Origin: Enterococcus ureasiticus
GTDB lineage: Bacteria > Bacillota > Bacilli > Lactobacillales > Enterococcaceae
Length of the DNA stretch: 64,000 bases
Assembly (NCBI RefSeq): GCF_001730285.1
Contig: NZ_MIJZ01000012.1
Coordinates: 434,001 to 498,000, forward strand
Direction of reading: 5' to 3'
Positions 46,172 to 54,750 of the stretch are shown here, in pieces (the stretch's first letter is position 1; every line of letters begins with the position of its first letter). Made by a program: the position numbers and the translations under genes. Under the pieces are notes generated by a model. It had not been told where the DNA came from and did no database searches. It was given only the letters and a program-made list of their open reading frames with translations.

Positions 46172-47728
46172 GTGACCAATGTTGCCGATTTGACAACTGT
46201 CGAAAAAATTATTGTTTTAGACTTTGGTAGTCAATATAACCAATTGATTACTCGACGTATTCGTGAATTTGGCGTGTTCTCAGAATTATTGAGCCACCGA
46301 ATCACAGCGGATGAAATTCGCGAAATGGCACCAAAAGGAATTATTTTCTCTGGTGGCCCAAATAGTGTTTATGATGAAAATGCGTTTAGTATCGATCCTG
46401 AAATTTATGAATTAGGCATTCCAATTCTAGGGATTTGTTACGGTATGCAACTGATGATGCATAATTTAGGCGGAAAAGTTGAGCCTGCCGGCAACCGTGA
46501 ATACGGCAAGTCAGAGCTATCACTTTTGATTCCTGATTCACCTATCTTTAAAGGAACACCTGAAAAACAAATCGCTTGGATGAGTCATGGTGACCTAGTC
46601 GCTGCTATCCCTGATAGCTTTGAAACTGTCGCAACTAGCGCAGATTGTCCGTTTGCTGCAGTTGAAGATACTGCTCGCAACCTTTACGGTGTACAATTCC
46701 ATCCAGAAGTTCGTCATTCTGAATATGGGAATGACTTATTACGTCACTTTACCTTTGATATTTGTAAATGTGAAGGCAACTGGACAATGGATAACTTCAT
46801 CGAAATGGAAATCAACAAGATCCGTGAAAAAGTCGGCGATAAAAAAGTTCTTCTTGGTCTTTCAGGCGGCGTGGATTCAAGCGTTGTTGGTGTGCTTTTA
46901 CAAAAAGCCATCGGCGATCAATTAACATGTATCTTTGTGGATCATGGTTTGTTGCGTAAAGGTGAAGCAGAACAAGTAATGGACAGTTTAGGTGGGAAAT
47001 TTGGCTTAAACATCATTAAAGTAGATGCGAAAAAACGCTTCTTAGATAAATTAGCTGGCGTTTCTGATCCAGAGAAAAAACGTAAAATCATTGGAAATGA
47101 ATTTGTTTATCTTTTTGATGATGAAGCAACAAAACTTGATGGCATTGATTTCTTAGCGCAAGGAACCCTTTATACAGATATCGTAGAAAGCGGAACTGAA
47201 ACAGCGCAAACAATCAAATCTCACCATAACGTGGGCGGATTGCCGGAAGATATGCAATTTGAATTGATTGAACCGTTGAATACGTTGTTTAAAGATGAAG
47301 TTCGTGCCTTAGGAATCGAATTAGGCATGCCTGAAGCGCTAGTTTGGCGCCAACCATTCCCTGGTCCTGGTTTAGGAATTCGTGTTCTTGGTGAAATTAC
47401 TGAAGAAAAATTAGAAATCGTGCGTGATTCTGATGCGATTTTACGTGAAGAGATCGCCAATGCTGGTTTAGATCGTGATATTTGGCAGTACTTTACTGTG
47501 TTACCTGGCATCCGTAGTGTGGGTGTGATGGGCGATGGTCGTACGTATGATTATACTGTGGGCATTCGTGCTGTGACTTCGATTGATGGGATGACAGCTG
47601 ATTTTGCAAGAATTCCTTGGGATGTGTTGCAGAAGATTTCTGTGAGGATCGTGAATGAAGTGGATCATGTGAATCGGATTGTTTATGATATTACGAGTAA
47701 GCCACCTGCTACTGTGGAGTGGGAATAA
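46172..47728 (+). CDS. guaA: GMP synthase (glutamine-hydrolysing)
   Basis: Converts XMP to GMP. 518 residues: class I glutamine amidotransferase (nucleophile Cys in GICYGMQ, His-Glu in FHPEVRHSE), ATP-pyrophosphatase domain with the SGGVDSS loop, and a C-terminal dimerisation domain ending [10 protein letters not shown] use the GTG at 46172, 8 nt after AGGGGT; an upstream open frame lies inside the palindromic element. The GC-rich-looking codons of the last 150 bases (AGG, GTG, CGG) differ a little from the rest. The 3' end of guaA is a known attachment site for genomic islands, and the accessory region begins just after it. Confidence 0.97.
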   Translation: MTNVADLTTVEKIIVLDFGSQYNQLITRRIREFGVFSELLSHRITADEIREMAPKGIIFSGGPNSVYDENAFSIDPEIYELGIPILGICYGMQLMMHNLGGKVEPAGNREYGKSELSLLIPDSPIFKGTPEKQIAWMSHGDLVAAIPDSFETVATSADCPFAAVEDTARNLYGVQFHPEVRHSEYGNDLLRHFTFDICKCEGNWTMDNFIEMEINKIREKVGDKKVLLGLSGGVDSSVVGVLLQKAIGDQLTCIFVDHGLLRKGEAEQVMDSLGGKFGLNIIKVDAKKRFLDKLAGVSDPEKKRKIIGNEFVYLFDDEATKLDGIDFLAQGTLYTDIVESGTETAQTIKSHHNVGGLPEDMQFELIEPLNTLFKDEVRALGIELGMPEALVWRQPFPGPGLGIRVLGEITEEKLEIVRDSDAILREEIANAGLDRDIWQYFTVLPGIRSVGVMGDGRTYDYTVGIRAVTSIDGMTADFARIPWDVLQKISVRIVNEVDHVNRIVYDITSKPPATVEWE

Positions 47729-47815
47729 AGAGCCAACATAATAAGGATGGGGAATGCCGATAAATCAACGTTTTTCAACTTTTAAAATGCTTGATTTTCA
47801 TTGAAAATGATATGG

Positions 47816-47837
47816 TTCCCTACCATTTTCCCTACCA
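47816..47837. repeat. Short direct repeat near island boundary
   Basis: TTCCCTACCA occurs twice with a 12-nt period (47816-47825, 47828-47837), between guaA and the terminator. Such short CCCTACC repeats can be arm-type sites left by a tyrosine-recombinase element; there is no integrase gene here. Confidence 0.35.
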
Positions 47838-47878
47838 AAAACCCTTGTCAAGATAATGATTGACAAGGGTTTTTTTTA
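47837..47878. terminator. Bidirectional terminator between guaA and ABC-3C operon
   Basis: Stem ACCCTTGTCAA/TTGACAAGGGT (8-nt loop) with A-run before and eight T residues after. Confidence 0.9.
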
Positions 47879-47933
47879 TTATTCCTACTTTTTTATACCT
47901 AATTGTGTACAACAAATTTTTAATTTATTTTTA

Positions 47934-49820
47934 CTATTCTAACACCAATGCATTCCCATTACGAAATTCTTCAACTAAGTAAATTTTATCCTTTAGTTTC
48001 GGATTATCTTCCCACATTGATATTGGTATATGTTCTAACATAATAATTTGAAATTCTTTTTGTAATTCATCATTAACAATATGAGCAAAATTCACCAAAA
48101 GACTCAACATATTTAAAATTCTAGCAGTATCCGTTTTTGGATCAACAGAACTAACACCCTCTCCTAATTTTTTATCATCACTATCTCCTCCATAATATGG
48201 TCTACTAGGTTGGTCAAGTACTAACCATGACGGAATATATTTATTGTTATTCCTGATAAAATATTCTTGAAGTCCCAAAAACAAACTGACATGCATAAAC
48301 ATGTGATTTGAGCTACTACCAACTTTTGTCGGTTTCTCTGATTTTGGCGCTCTTAATCGTAATGATTTTTGCCTATAATCAAAGTCAGAAAGGTACCCTG
48401 CATAGTCACTCATTGACTCTTTAGCCTGATCTAAATACACTTGAATTAACTCGTTTAATAATGAAATAGCCTTTTGCTTTTTATCAGGATACGAAGATTG
48501 TTTATTTTCAAGATCAAGTATCATACTTTCAAATTGCTTTATGTCTTCATCAAATTGACTAATATCTTCTTTTAAATCAATAGCATTTAGCCTTACATGC
48601 AATTCTCCTAAAAATGTCCATTGCTTTTGAAGAATATCATTGCTTATGGTAAGTTCTCTACTTAGTAATTCTATACTTTTCTTTAAATTCTGAATCTCGT
48701 TCTCTATTTTATTTAGTTTCGAAATTATTTTATTTCTCACCTTAGGTTTCTCTTTAATGGTTTCACTTATACTATCTAATTCATAGTTTAGAACTCCAAG
48801 AAGATAGTTTACATCTGGCAACTCTAATAAACTATCAAACTTTTCAGTAATGTAATTTGCAGTGATAATACTTTCTTTTTCAGCACTTATAAGTTTAATA
48901 TAAATTTCAAATTCTTCCAAATAAGATAGTAACCTATTTTTGTAACGAACCTTCTCATTTCTCAACTTTATCATTTTATTTAACTCTTTGACAAGTTGGT
49001 CATCTGAAGTTACATATTGATTTGAATTATTTTGAATTCTACGTAATTCAGATAATAAAAACTCAAGATTCTCGTCACTTATTGTCATTAAACCTAAATG
49101 TGCAGCTCTTTTAGCTAACAATCTTATCTCTTTTCTAGCATCTTCATATGATTTTTCAATTCTATCTTTCCGACGCTCCAGAGCCGTCAATTTTTTTCTG
49201 TATTTACTCAATTCTTCTCTGAGTGCAAGATCTTCTTCTCCAATGATTCCTAATACTAAATCAAATATTCTATCAAGAGCTTCCTGATATTTAGTCTTGT
49301 TTTTTGTATCAAAAAATATGTTTGTACTTGTAATTACATCTGCTGACTGAATACAAAACATCAAAAAATACCGAAAAGAAATTTTACTTCCTAACTTAAT
49401 TTCTTTTCCACCATACTGAAAAATAGTCTTATCTGAGACTCCAAACTTTCTTTCTAACATAGGTTTTAATGTTTCTTCTGCTGCATTTGTAGCAATCTCT
49501 CCTATTTTAGGTATAGACCCTAGTTGAGAAAAATAGTACAACTTAGAGGGCTCATCATCTTCTATACGATAACGCGCCAGTGTATAACAATCATCTTCAA
49601 TTGTAAAATTAATTCCATACCACTCTACATTTTCATTAATTTTTACTTCGGTGATATCCGCTTCAGAAGAAAACAAACAATATTCAATAATAGAAATAAT
49701 TTCTGACTTTCCCGTACTGCTGTCTCCTGTAATAACGTTAATTTTATTTTCTTTAAACTTTAGCTCTCGTAATTTTCCATTTTTTTGCCACAATAAAACT
49801 TTATTAATACAAAATCTCAC
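47934..49820 (-). CDS. ABC-3C system SMC-like ATPase (DUF3732-like)
   Basis: 628 residues. Walker A GDSSTGKS at 32-39; a small hydrophobic block with FQYGGKEI; a long coiled-coil region (about 200-465); then VGSSSNHMFMHVSLFLGL (500 onward, the ABC signature-like region of DUF3732) and Walker B LVLDQPS at 533-539. This is the Rad50/SMC-like ATPase of ABC-three-component systems, predicted biological-conflict systems in which the ATPase senses invading DNA or a cell state and licenses an effector. Its ATG overlaps the stop codon of the middle component by 4 nt. AT-rich composition unlike guaA suggests transfer. Confidence 0.85.
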   Translation of the reverse strand: MRFCINKVLLWQKNGKLRELKFKENKINVITGDSSTGKSEIISIIEYCLFSSEADITEVKINENVEWYGINFTIEDDCYTLARYRIEDDEPSKLYYFSQLGSIPKIGEIATNAAEETLKPMLERKFGVSDKTIFQYGGKEIKLGSKISFRYFLMFCIQSADVITSTNIFFDTKNKTKYQEALDRIFDLVLGIIGEEDLALREELSKYRKKLTALERRKDRIEKSYEDARKEIRLLAKRAAHLGLMTISDENLEFLLSELRRIQNNSNQYVTSDDQLVKELNKMIKLRNEKVRYKNRLLSYLEEFEIYIKLISAEKESIITANYITEKFDSLLELPDVNYLLGVLNYELDSISETIKEKPKVRNKIISKLNKIENEIQNLKKSIELLSRELTISNDILQKQWTFLGELHVRLNAIDLKEDISQFDEDIKQFESMILDLENKQSSYPDKKQKAISLLNELIQVYLDQAKESMSDYAGYLSDFDYRQKSLRLRAPKSEKPTKVGSSSNHMFMHVSLFLGLQEYFIRNNNKYIPSWLVLDQPSRPYYGGDSDDKKLGEGVSSVDPKTDTARILNMLSLLVNFAHIVNDELQKEFQIIMLEHIPISMWEDNPKLKDKIYLVEEFRNGNALVLE

Positions 49821-50278
49821 AATATCACCCCAAGTTGTATGTATATCTCTGATATACTTATTTTTTCTTTCAACATCTTACAGATTTTTTCACTACTTTT
49901 ATCTATTGCTTTGAGACGACTATCTTTATTTACTATGCTACTTATTTTATCTACCGGATAATTCTCATTGATTATTATTTCTTCACTATTTTTGTCAAAA
50001 TTTATCAAATCCATTTGAATAAGTAAAGATACACAATTAGCACTTGTAAATCTATATGAATGAAACATTTTATTGAAATTATAAAAATAGTCAGATTTAT
50101 CTACTATTAAGTCTAGTAAAGACATATCTTTTCTTCTTAAGTTTAACGACTTAACAATTTTTGGTTGCGTTATCATAGGAAGAATTAAAGCAACTTCACT
50201 AAGTTTCCATTTATTTTTATGTTTTAAGACAGAAAACATAGCCACGGCAGAGAAAAAATAATTATTGTATGTTTGCAT
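49817..50278 (-). CDS. ABC-3C system middle component
   Basis: 153 residues from the ATG at 50278, which has AAGGAGAAG upstream; the frame extends further but inside the effector gene. Small, mainly helical protein beginning MQTYNNYFFSAVAMFSVL, with a winged-helix-like second half (LRRKDMSLLDLI to ANCVSLLIQMDLINF). Family assignment rests on position between an effector and a DUF3732-like ATPase and on this size; individual residues are not diagnostic to me. It overlaps the effector gene by 17 nt and the ATPase gene by 4 nt, so the three proteins are made together and probably form a complex. Confidence 0.75.
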   Translation of the reverse strand: MQTYNNYFFSAVAMFSVLKHKNKWKLSEVALILPMITQPKIVKSLNLRRKDMSLLDLIVDKSDYFYNFNKMFHSYRFTSANCVSLLIQMDLINFDKNSEEIIINENYPVDKISSIVNKDSRLKAIDKSSEKICKMLKEKISISEIYIQLGVIL

Positions 50279-51506
50279 TACTATACTTCTCCTTCCAATC
50301 ATAGTGCCATCCAATTGTTGGAACATCTGAAAGATATAAAAATACTCCTTCACCTAACTTCCTAGAAGAGGATACATCCATAGAAAATTCTAATTCCGTC
50401 TTCTTAACTTCATAAAATAATTCACGAGCAGTATCTTTCACGGACTCCTTATCAAGTTTCTTTTTTCTATGCTTTCTATACCTCTTATGAAATTCATCAA
50501 TCCATATTTCCTCGGCTTGATCTTCGATTTCCTTAATATCCATTTCAGGTAATTCTGACTCTTGAATCCATCTCATTCTATTATTTTCGTAAAGTAACTT
50601 ATTTTCATAGAGTTTTAGTACATATTCTTCTTCTCTATCATCATTTAAATCTAATTCTTCAATATCTTCTAATTGTTTAATGAACAGCATATCACTGGAT
50701 GGTTTCTCTTCATTAGCGATATCAAAATTTTGATATACAGGCATCCTATTGAGATATGGTGCATGATTATATCTATTTACTATATCCGAAAATTCTTTTT
50801 GAGAATAACTCAAGTGTTCTTTTTTCATGACCACTTCATATAAATTATGTTTGACTCTATAGTAAATAGCTTCAAGCATTCCCGTTTGTAACTTTTCTGG
50901 AACATAGATTTCAGTTAATCTTTTTTTTATTTGCTGATCAATATCAGAAAAATCTGTAGAAAATTCGATACTTCTGAAAAAAACATCCAACAAGGATTTT
51001 TCTTGTTCTAAAATTTTTGTAATTCGGCGCTCTGTTTCAGATTGATTTTCTTCATCTTTAATTAAAATTTTTAAATTTTGGATCACCTGTTCCAATGTGA
51101 TACTACCGCTTTTAAAATTGGATAATGATTTCAAAACCGAGTTACTTTGATTATCATGTTTGTTTGTTATGAGCAAAAAATTTGTCCGTCCAATAAAATC
51201 CAACTGGCCAGATAAAGATTTTCCACCACAATCTTTATCTTGTATAATATTTAACCATGACCAAATCGTTTTCCATAAGGCTTCATCTTTATCAGTTATA
51301 TTTTGTCCAATGGCCGTATGTTTTACTTGAATATATGTACTATATCCATCACTATGATCTATGTGAACATCTTCCTTATATTCAAATCCAGCACTTTCAT
51401 TAGTTTTTAAAGAAAATAATTGTAGTAAAAAATAATGAAACTGAAAATCAAAAGCAATAATTTTATCGTCTGCCGCCATTTTTTCCTGAGTTGATCGACT
51501 GCTCAT
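50262..51506 (-). CDS. ABC-3C system effector with nuclease-like N-terminal domain
   Basis: 414 residues from ATG 51506 (AGGA 5 nt upstream). The N-terminal 170 residues resemble the restriction-endonuclease-fold domain of DUF4297/Cap4-type effectors: GFEYKEDVHI (Glu42, Asp46) followed by YIQVKHT (Gln60, Lys62), i.e. an E/D ... Q-x-K active site. The C-terminal half is helical and strongly charged (DRIEEL, KHRKKKLDKE), probably the part that contacts the middle component and ATPase. First gene of the operon. Predicted DNA-cleaving effector of an antiphage or antiplasmid system; activity is not proven. Confidence 0.75.
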   Translation of the reverse strand: MSSRSTQEKMAADDKIIAFDFQFHYFLLQLFSLKTNESAGFEYKEDVHIDHSDGYSTYIQVKHTAIGQNITDKDEALWKTIWSWLNIIQDKDCGGKSLSGQLDFIGRTNFLLITNKHDNQSNSVLKSLSNFKSGSITLEQVIQNLKILIKDEENQSETERRITKILEQEKSLLDVFFRSIEFSTDFSDIDQQIKKRLTEIYVPEKLQTGMLEAIYYRVKHNLYEVVMKKEHLSYSQKEFSDIVNRYNHAPYLNRMPVYQNFDIANEEKPSSDMLFIKQLEDIEELDLNDDREEEYVLKLYENKLLYENNRMRWIQESELPEMDIKEIEDQAEEIWIDEFHKRYRKHRKKKLDKESVKDTARELFYEVKKTELEFSMDVSSSRKLGEGVFLYLSDVPTIGWHYDWKEKYSNANIQ

Positions 51507-52203
51507 ATTCTTCCTACCCCCATCAATATAGTTAACTTTAAAATACATTCAATTTATAGAAAATCTACATATCCTTTTTCGAAATCGAAAACTATAATCA
51601 ATCAGCGATTTTGTAAAGTTTTATTACTCACTCTAGATAATCTAAGTGACTTATATTCCTCTTTGTAGTCTATTCATTTTCCCATCGTCATATTGAATAA
51701 ATATGTTAACATTTAGTCTTCACCATCTATTATACATTATAATCAACTACAATACAGATAAAGTTATTCAGTGTTATTTAGTTGAATATTTTTGTCAATA
51801 TTGTCTACATCTAATGCTTCTAAAATAAAAAGAAATAATGTTAACAAAAAATAACCTACCAATTAAGGAAATCACTTATCATTATATATACCTTATTCTT
51901 ATTAAATATTTTTTTCGGTAATAGAGTACTTCCTTTAAATAAGAAATAGAAAATCAAAGCATTTAATGCCAACTCATATATTTTTAATGTCTTCTATCAA
52001 GATTTTTTAGACAGTACAACCACTTTAGAAAAATAGATTAGAATAATTGAAAAACAGACCCAAAGTAAAAACAAAAAAATCTTTTGCTATTTCATGAGTT
52101 CAATGAAGCACCATAAAAATAATTATATGTATAATAAAAAAGACAACCGTATCAGATAGTTAAAAATGAAAGAGAGCCAACTTTCAAGTCAGCTCTAAAT
52201 TCT
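51507..52203. other. AT-rich non-coding gap before ABC-3C operon
   Basis: About 700 bases of very AT-rich DNA. It holds two overlapping-spaced TATAAT boxes on the minus strand (51729-51734 and 51736-51741), the likely start region of the ABC-3C transcript about 220 nt upstream of its first gene, and on the right the terminator of the ArdA-like gene. No credible gene was seen. Confidence 0.5.
52173..52196 (-). terminator. Terminator of ArdA-like gene
   Basis: AGAGCTGACT paired with AGTTGGCTCT (10 bp with two G-T pairs, TGAA loop) and a CTTTCATTTTT tail on the minus strand, 8 nt after the stop codon. Confidence 0.8.
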
Positions 52204-52773
52204 TTATAAAAATTCTACAAAATACTCACCCACAAATTCTCCGCTCGTATTTATTGCATGATCTCTTCCAATTGCTTCATAATCAATATAACTTCTCAAA
52301 TGCTCAGGAACCATTATCAAACCTTCTTCAACTAAAATATATCCCAACCTTTCTTCATCTGTCATACCTTCATATAACTCATATATAATTGGAGATTCTC
52401 CCTGATGCTTAGCAATCACCCGAACAACTTCATCTGGATAACTCATATATTCTTCTAAACCATCATACCTTTCCGCTAAAGATTGAGGAAAGTCATATTC
52501 CCCAACAGAAAAAGGCACGTCATAATCAGTAATGAAATATTCTTCATACGAATAACCAAATTCATCTACAAACTCATTTCCTACACAAATTGTTTGATAG
52601 GCTTGTGCCAATTCGTCCTCATCAAATGGAAAGTGTAAATACACACCTAACAAAAATCCTTCATTATAAGCTTTCAAATTAGTTAAATATATCCAATGAT
52701 CGCTATCTCCGCCAACTCTTTTCCCATCTTGCTCCATCATCATTTTTTCCGTTACTTTTACTAATTCCATCAT
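52204..52773 (-). CDS. ArdA-like antirestriction protein
   Basis: 189 residues, very acidic, with the three-part ArdA pattern: a first domain with IYLTNLKAYNEGFLLGVYLHFPFD, then YEEYFITDYDVPFSVGEYD, and a C-terminal AINTSGEFVGEYFVEFL. ArdA mimics bent B-form DNA and inhibits type I restriction-modification enzymes; it is typical of conjugative elements (Tn916 family). The ATG at 52773 follows GAGAGGAAG. It stands alone, with no conjugation genes, and so looks like a remnant of an integrated element. Being beside a nuclease-type defence operon is notable. Confidence 0.8.
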   Translation of the reverse strand: MMELVKVTEKMMMEQDGKRVGGDSDHWIYLTNLKAYNEGFLLGVYLHFPFDEDELAQAYQTICVGNEFVDEFGYSYEEYFITDYDVPFSVGEYDFPQSLAERYDGLEEYMSYPDEVVRVIAKHQGESPIIYELYEGMTDEERLGYILVEEGLIMVPEHLRSYIDYEAIGRDHAINTSGEFVGEYFVEFL

Positions 52774-53141
52774 ATTCTTCCTCTCTTTGTCTTTTTGACC
52801 ATCCATTTTGTTTCGAGCTGAGGCGCAGGTTGTTAGGATGCAATCCTGACGATTTTCTCTTCTCTTTTAGTTTTCAAAATTTATGTATCAACTTTCAATG
52901 AATGGTTCATTTTGCTCTTCGCTTTCGGCGCAATTGACACAGCAATTTTTTTGATTGACGGAAAGGGCGAAGTATTCGAAGGCTTGCCTGATTCCTTGTA
53001 GGCAATCAAACAAAATTGCTAAATTGCATCGTCCGAACTCGAAAGGGCAGAATGGAACATTACAGAGAGACATACGGTTGGAAAAGTAAAACACGTAAAA
53101 AAAGAAGCTTGCGTATGCAAACTTCTACCAACTCATCGTCT
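52774..53141. other. Remnant-like region between ArdA-like gene and small peptide gene
   Basis: About 370 bases, locally richer in G and C than the surroundings. It contains a hairpin GTTAGGAT/ATCCTGAC (8 bp with one G-T pair, GCA loop) near 52833-52851, and a 60-odd-residue minus-strand frame (about 52888-53073) with Cys-rich sequence (MSLCNVPFCPFEFGRC) that resembles a short reading frame I associate with Tn916-type elements but has no ribosome binding site. I leave it uncalled as a gene. Confidence 0.4.
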
Positions 53142-53243
53142 TTAATTGTTTTTGTTTTTCTCAATATCTAAAATGTTATCAATGACATCTAAAATCTCGT
53201 CTTGTCGTGAAGATAATTTATTCATGTTTATTGGCAATTTCAT
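53142..53243 (-). CDS. 33-residue peptide gene coupled to XRE regulator
   Basis: A short gene encoding 33 residues (starts MKLPINMNKL, ends EKNKNN), mostly one amphipathic helix (SSRQDEILDVIDNILDI). Its ATG overlaps the TGA of the upstream XRE regulator (ATGA), and AAGAAGGGG inside the regulator's last codons serves as ribosome binding site. Overlap and good ribosome binding site argue for real translation. Function unknown; a modulator of the regulator is possible. The second XRE copy lacks an equivalent. Confidence 0.55.
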   Translation of the reverse strand: MKLPINMNKLSSRQDEILDVIDNILDIEKNKNN

Positions 53244-53473
53244 TTCCCCTTCTTATTTGGAAATTGCATTTTCATATCACTAACCCCACAAATATAATTC
53301 ATATCAACATTATAAAATTTAGCAAGTTTAATTATAGAGTCTAAAGGTATCCTCGTCTTACCATATTCATAATCAGCATAGGTTCTCTGACCCACGTTTA
53401 ACAATGCTGCAACTTCTCTTTGCGTATAATCGTTATCCTCACGTAATTCCCTTATTCGCCTAATATAATCCAT
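53240..53473 (-). CDS. XRE-family small regulator, copy A
   Basis: 77 residues from ATG 53473 (AGAGGG 6 nt upstream), essentially a single Cro/CI-type HTH: DYTQREVAALLNVGQRTYADYEYGKTRIP, with a DMNYICGVSD tail. It is a tandem duplicate of the gene at 53569-53802 (roughly 80-85% identical by eye), differing mainly in the last 15 residues. It has its own copy of the double operator. Likely autoregulator of an integrated element. Confidence 0.88.
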   Translation of the reverse strand: MDYIRRIRELREDNDYTQREVAALLNVGQRTYADYEYGKTRIPLDSIIKLAKFYNVDMNYICGVSDMKMQFPNKKGK

Positions 53474-53503
53474 AGCCATCCCTCTTTTTGATTATTCTAT
53501 CCT

Positions 53504-53543
53504 AGAGTTATAAACTCAATTATCATTTAGAGCTATAAACTCT
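53504..53543 (-). promoter_or_regulatory. Double operator and promoter of XRE copy A
   Basis: Dyads AGAGTTATAAACTC (53504-53517) and AGAGCTATAAACTCT (53529-53543), centres 25 nt apart. The dyads contain the promoter: -10 TATAAC (53507-53512) and -35 TAGCTC (53530-53535), 17-nt spacer. Binding would block polymerase, i.e. negative autoregulation. Confidence 0.7.
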
Positions 53544-53568
53544 TAAATTAACTATCTATCATTTAGCA

Positions 53569-53802
53569 TTAAACTAACTTTTTTTTAGGAAATGAGTTCT
53601 TCACATGACTAATCCCACAAATATAATTCATATCAACGTCATAAAATTTAGCAAGGATAATCATAGAACCTAAAGGTATTCTCGTTTTTCCATATTCATA
53701 ATCAGCATAAGTTCTTTGTCCAACACTCAACAACGCTGCAACCTCTCTCTGTGTATAATCATTATCTTCACGTAATTCTCTTATCCGCTTTATATAATGC
53801 AT
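53569..53802 (-). CDS. XRE-family small regulator, copy B
   Basis: 77 residues, one Cro/CI-type HTH (DYTQREVAALLSVGQRTYADYEYGKTRIP), followed by FYDVDMNYICGISHVKNSF and a lysine-rich end. GGAGACAGG precedes the ATG. Twin of the gene at 53240-53473; the duplication covers gene and operator. Divergent from the small plus-strand gene at 53933; the shared operator would let it control both. Confidence 0.88.
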   Translation of the reverse strand: MHYIKRIRELREDNDYTQREVAALLSVGQRTYADYEYGKTRIPLGSMIILAKFYDVDMNYICGISHVKNSFPKKKLV

Positions 53803-53833
53803 GACCTGTCTCCTTTTTAATTATTTTACGATA

Positions 53834-53878
53834 GAGTTATAAACTCTATTGACTTTTAGAGCAATAAACTCTAAAATA
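53834..53878. promoter_or_regulatory. Divergent promoters over a double operator
   Basis: Dyads AGAGTTATAAACTCT (53834-53848) and AGAGCAATAAACTCT (53859-53873), centres 25 nt apart as in copy A. Minus-strand promoter: TTGCTC (53860-53865), 17 nt, TATAAC (53837-53842). Plus-strand promoter: TTGACT (53850-53855), 17 nt, TAAAAT (53873-53878). Both overlap the dyads. Confidence 0.75.
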
Positions 53879-53932
53879 GATTTAAGAACAAAAATGATAA
53901 ACGAAAAAATAGAAATCATCAGGAGGTTCAAC

Positions 53933-54160
53933 ATGGCTCACCCTGTAAAAATGATCACCTATCAAGACCTACATAAACTAAATCATTCAATCCAACAATT
54001 AAAGAACTGGCACGAAACATTCAGTTTACTAAAAAACAACACCCATAATCATTCTATTCCCGATAACCTCTTCTATGAGCATGAGCGAATACTAAAAACA
54101 TTAACTCGAGAAACACATAAACTTAAAAGCAAAGAAAAACTGAAAAACATTTTGATTTAA
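53933..54160 (+). CDS. Small hypothetical protein divergent from XRE regulator
   Basis: 75 residues from ATG 53933 with AGGAGG 7 nt upstream, beginning MAHPVKMITYQDL. Helical, rich in His, Lys and Asn; no membrane segment and no domain I recognise. It has a good promoter overlapping the XRE operators and its own terminator, so expression controlled by the XRE protein is likely. Role unknown; the layout is that of an element-borne regulator and its divergent target. Confidence 0.7.
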   Translation: MAHPVKMITYQDLHKLNHSIQQLKNWHETFSLLKNNTHNHSIPDNLFYEHERILKTLTRETHKLKSKEKLKNILI

Positions 54161-54235
54161 AATCCTAGCTGCAAAATGGGATTTTAAAGTTCATCAGTAT
54201 TAGCCGAACTGTTACTAATGAACGATAGATTTAGA

Positions 54236-54267
54236 CAAGTAGTTGGATAACCAGCTACTTGTTTTTT
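54236..54267 (+). terminator. Terminator of the 53933 gene
   Basis: CAAGTAGTTGG/CCAGCTACTTG with one G-T pair, ATAA loop, and six T residues after it. Confidence 0.85.
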
Positions 54268-54347
54268 GATTACACATCAGCAGTAGAATGAGAATATTCA
54301 TGATATTTAGAACGATTATTATTTTTTTCTTGTAACCAGCGCAACGT

Positions 54348-54373
54348 AAAAAAGCCTAGAGGAAATCCCCTAG
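54348..54373 (-). terminator. Terminator on minus strand after pseudogene
   Basis: CTAG-GGA/TCC-CTAG hairpin with one internal mismatch, followed on the minus strand by GG, C and six T residues. It lies 22 nt beyond the end of the 54395-54699 pseudogene. Confidence 0.6.
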
Positions 54374-54394
54374 ACCTCGCCACTACTATATGAA

Positions 54395-54699
54395 TTAGAT
54401 TTTAATCTCATTCTCTATTGCATATTCTTCTCCAAGTGCTTCTTGTAGATACTTTGCTATTTGATTGAACTCATCAAGAAATAATTCTTTTTCTATATCC
54501 GAGTTAAACCCAATGTATTTGAACTCAGTATCTGTATCAATAAATAGGTCATTATATTTTTCTTGTAAGGAAACTATTTTCTTTCTAATTCTTTATCTTC
54601 CACTAACTCTTTAGGTATATCGTTATATAGAAAATGCCCATCTGCATATATCCATATAGGAAAACAGTGATACTCTAACTATAGTTTTATTTTTTTCAT
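54395..54699 (-). pseudogene. Broken small gene (premature stop plus frameshift)
   Basis: From an ATG at 54699 with AGGAG upstream the frame reads MKKIKL then TAG, continues in frame as LEYHCFPIWIYADGHF to KELERK, then needs a one-base shift to continue IVSLQEKYNDLFIDTDTEF and onward to EIKI and TAA at 54395. Length 305 is not a multiple of three. The restored product would be about 100 residues, acidic and soluble, like an immunity-type protein. Two separate lesions show it is dead. It stands at the outer end of the toxin-immunity array. Confidence 0.75.
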
Positions 54700-54750
54700 T
54701 GCTGTACTCCTAAATAAAATAGTGCCTCAATTAAACTGATCTATTTTTCT

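Noticed and set aside
52888-53094. Cys-rich 68-codon minus-strand frame
   Set aside because: No ribosome binding site before its GTG or internal ATG; kept only as a note on the remnant region.
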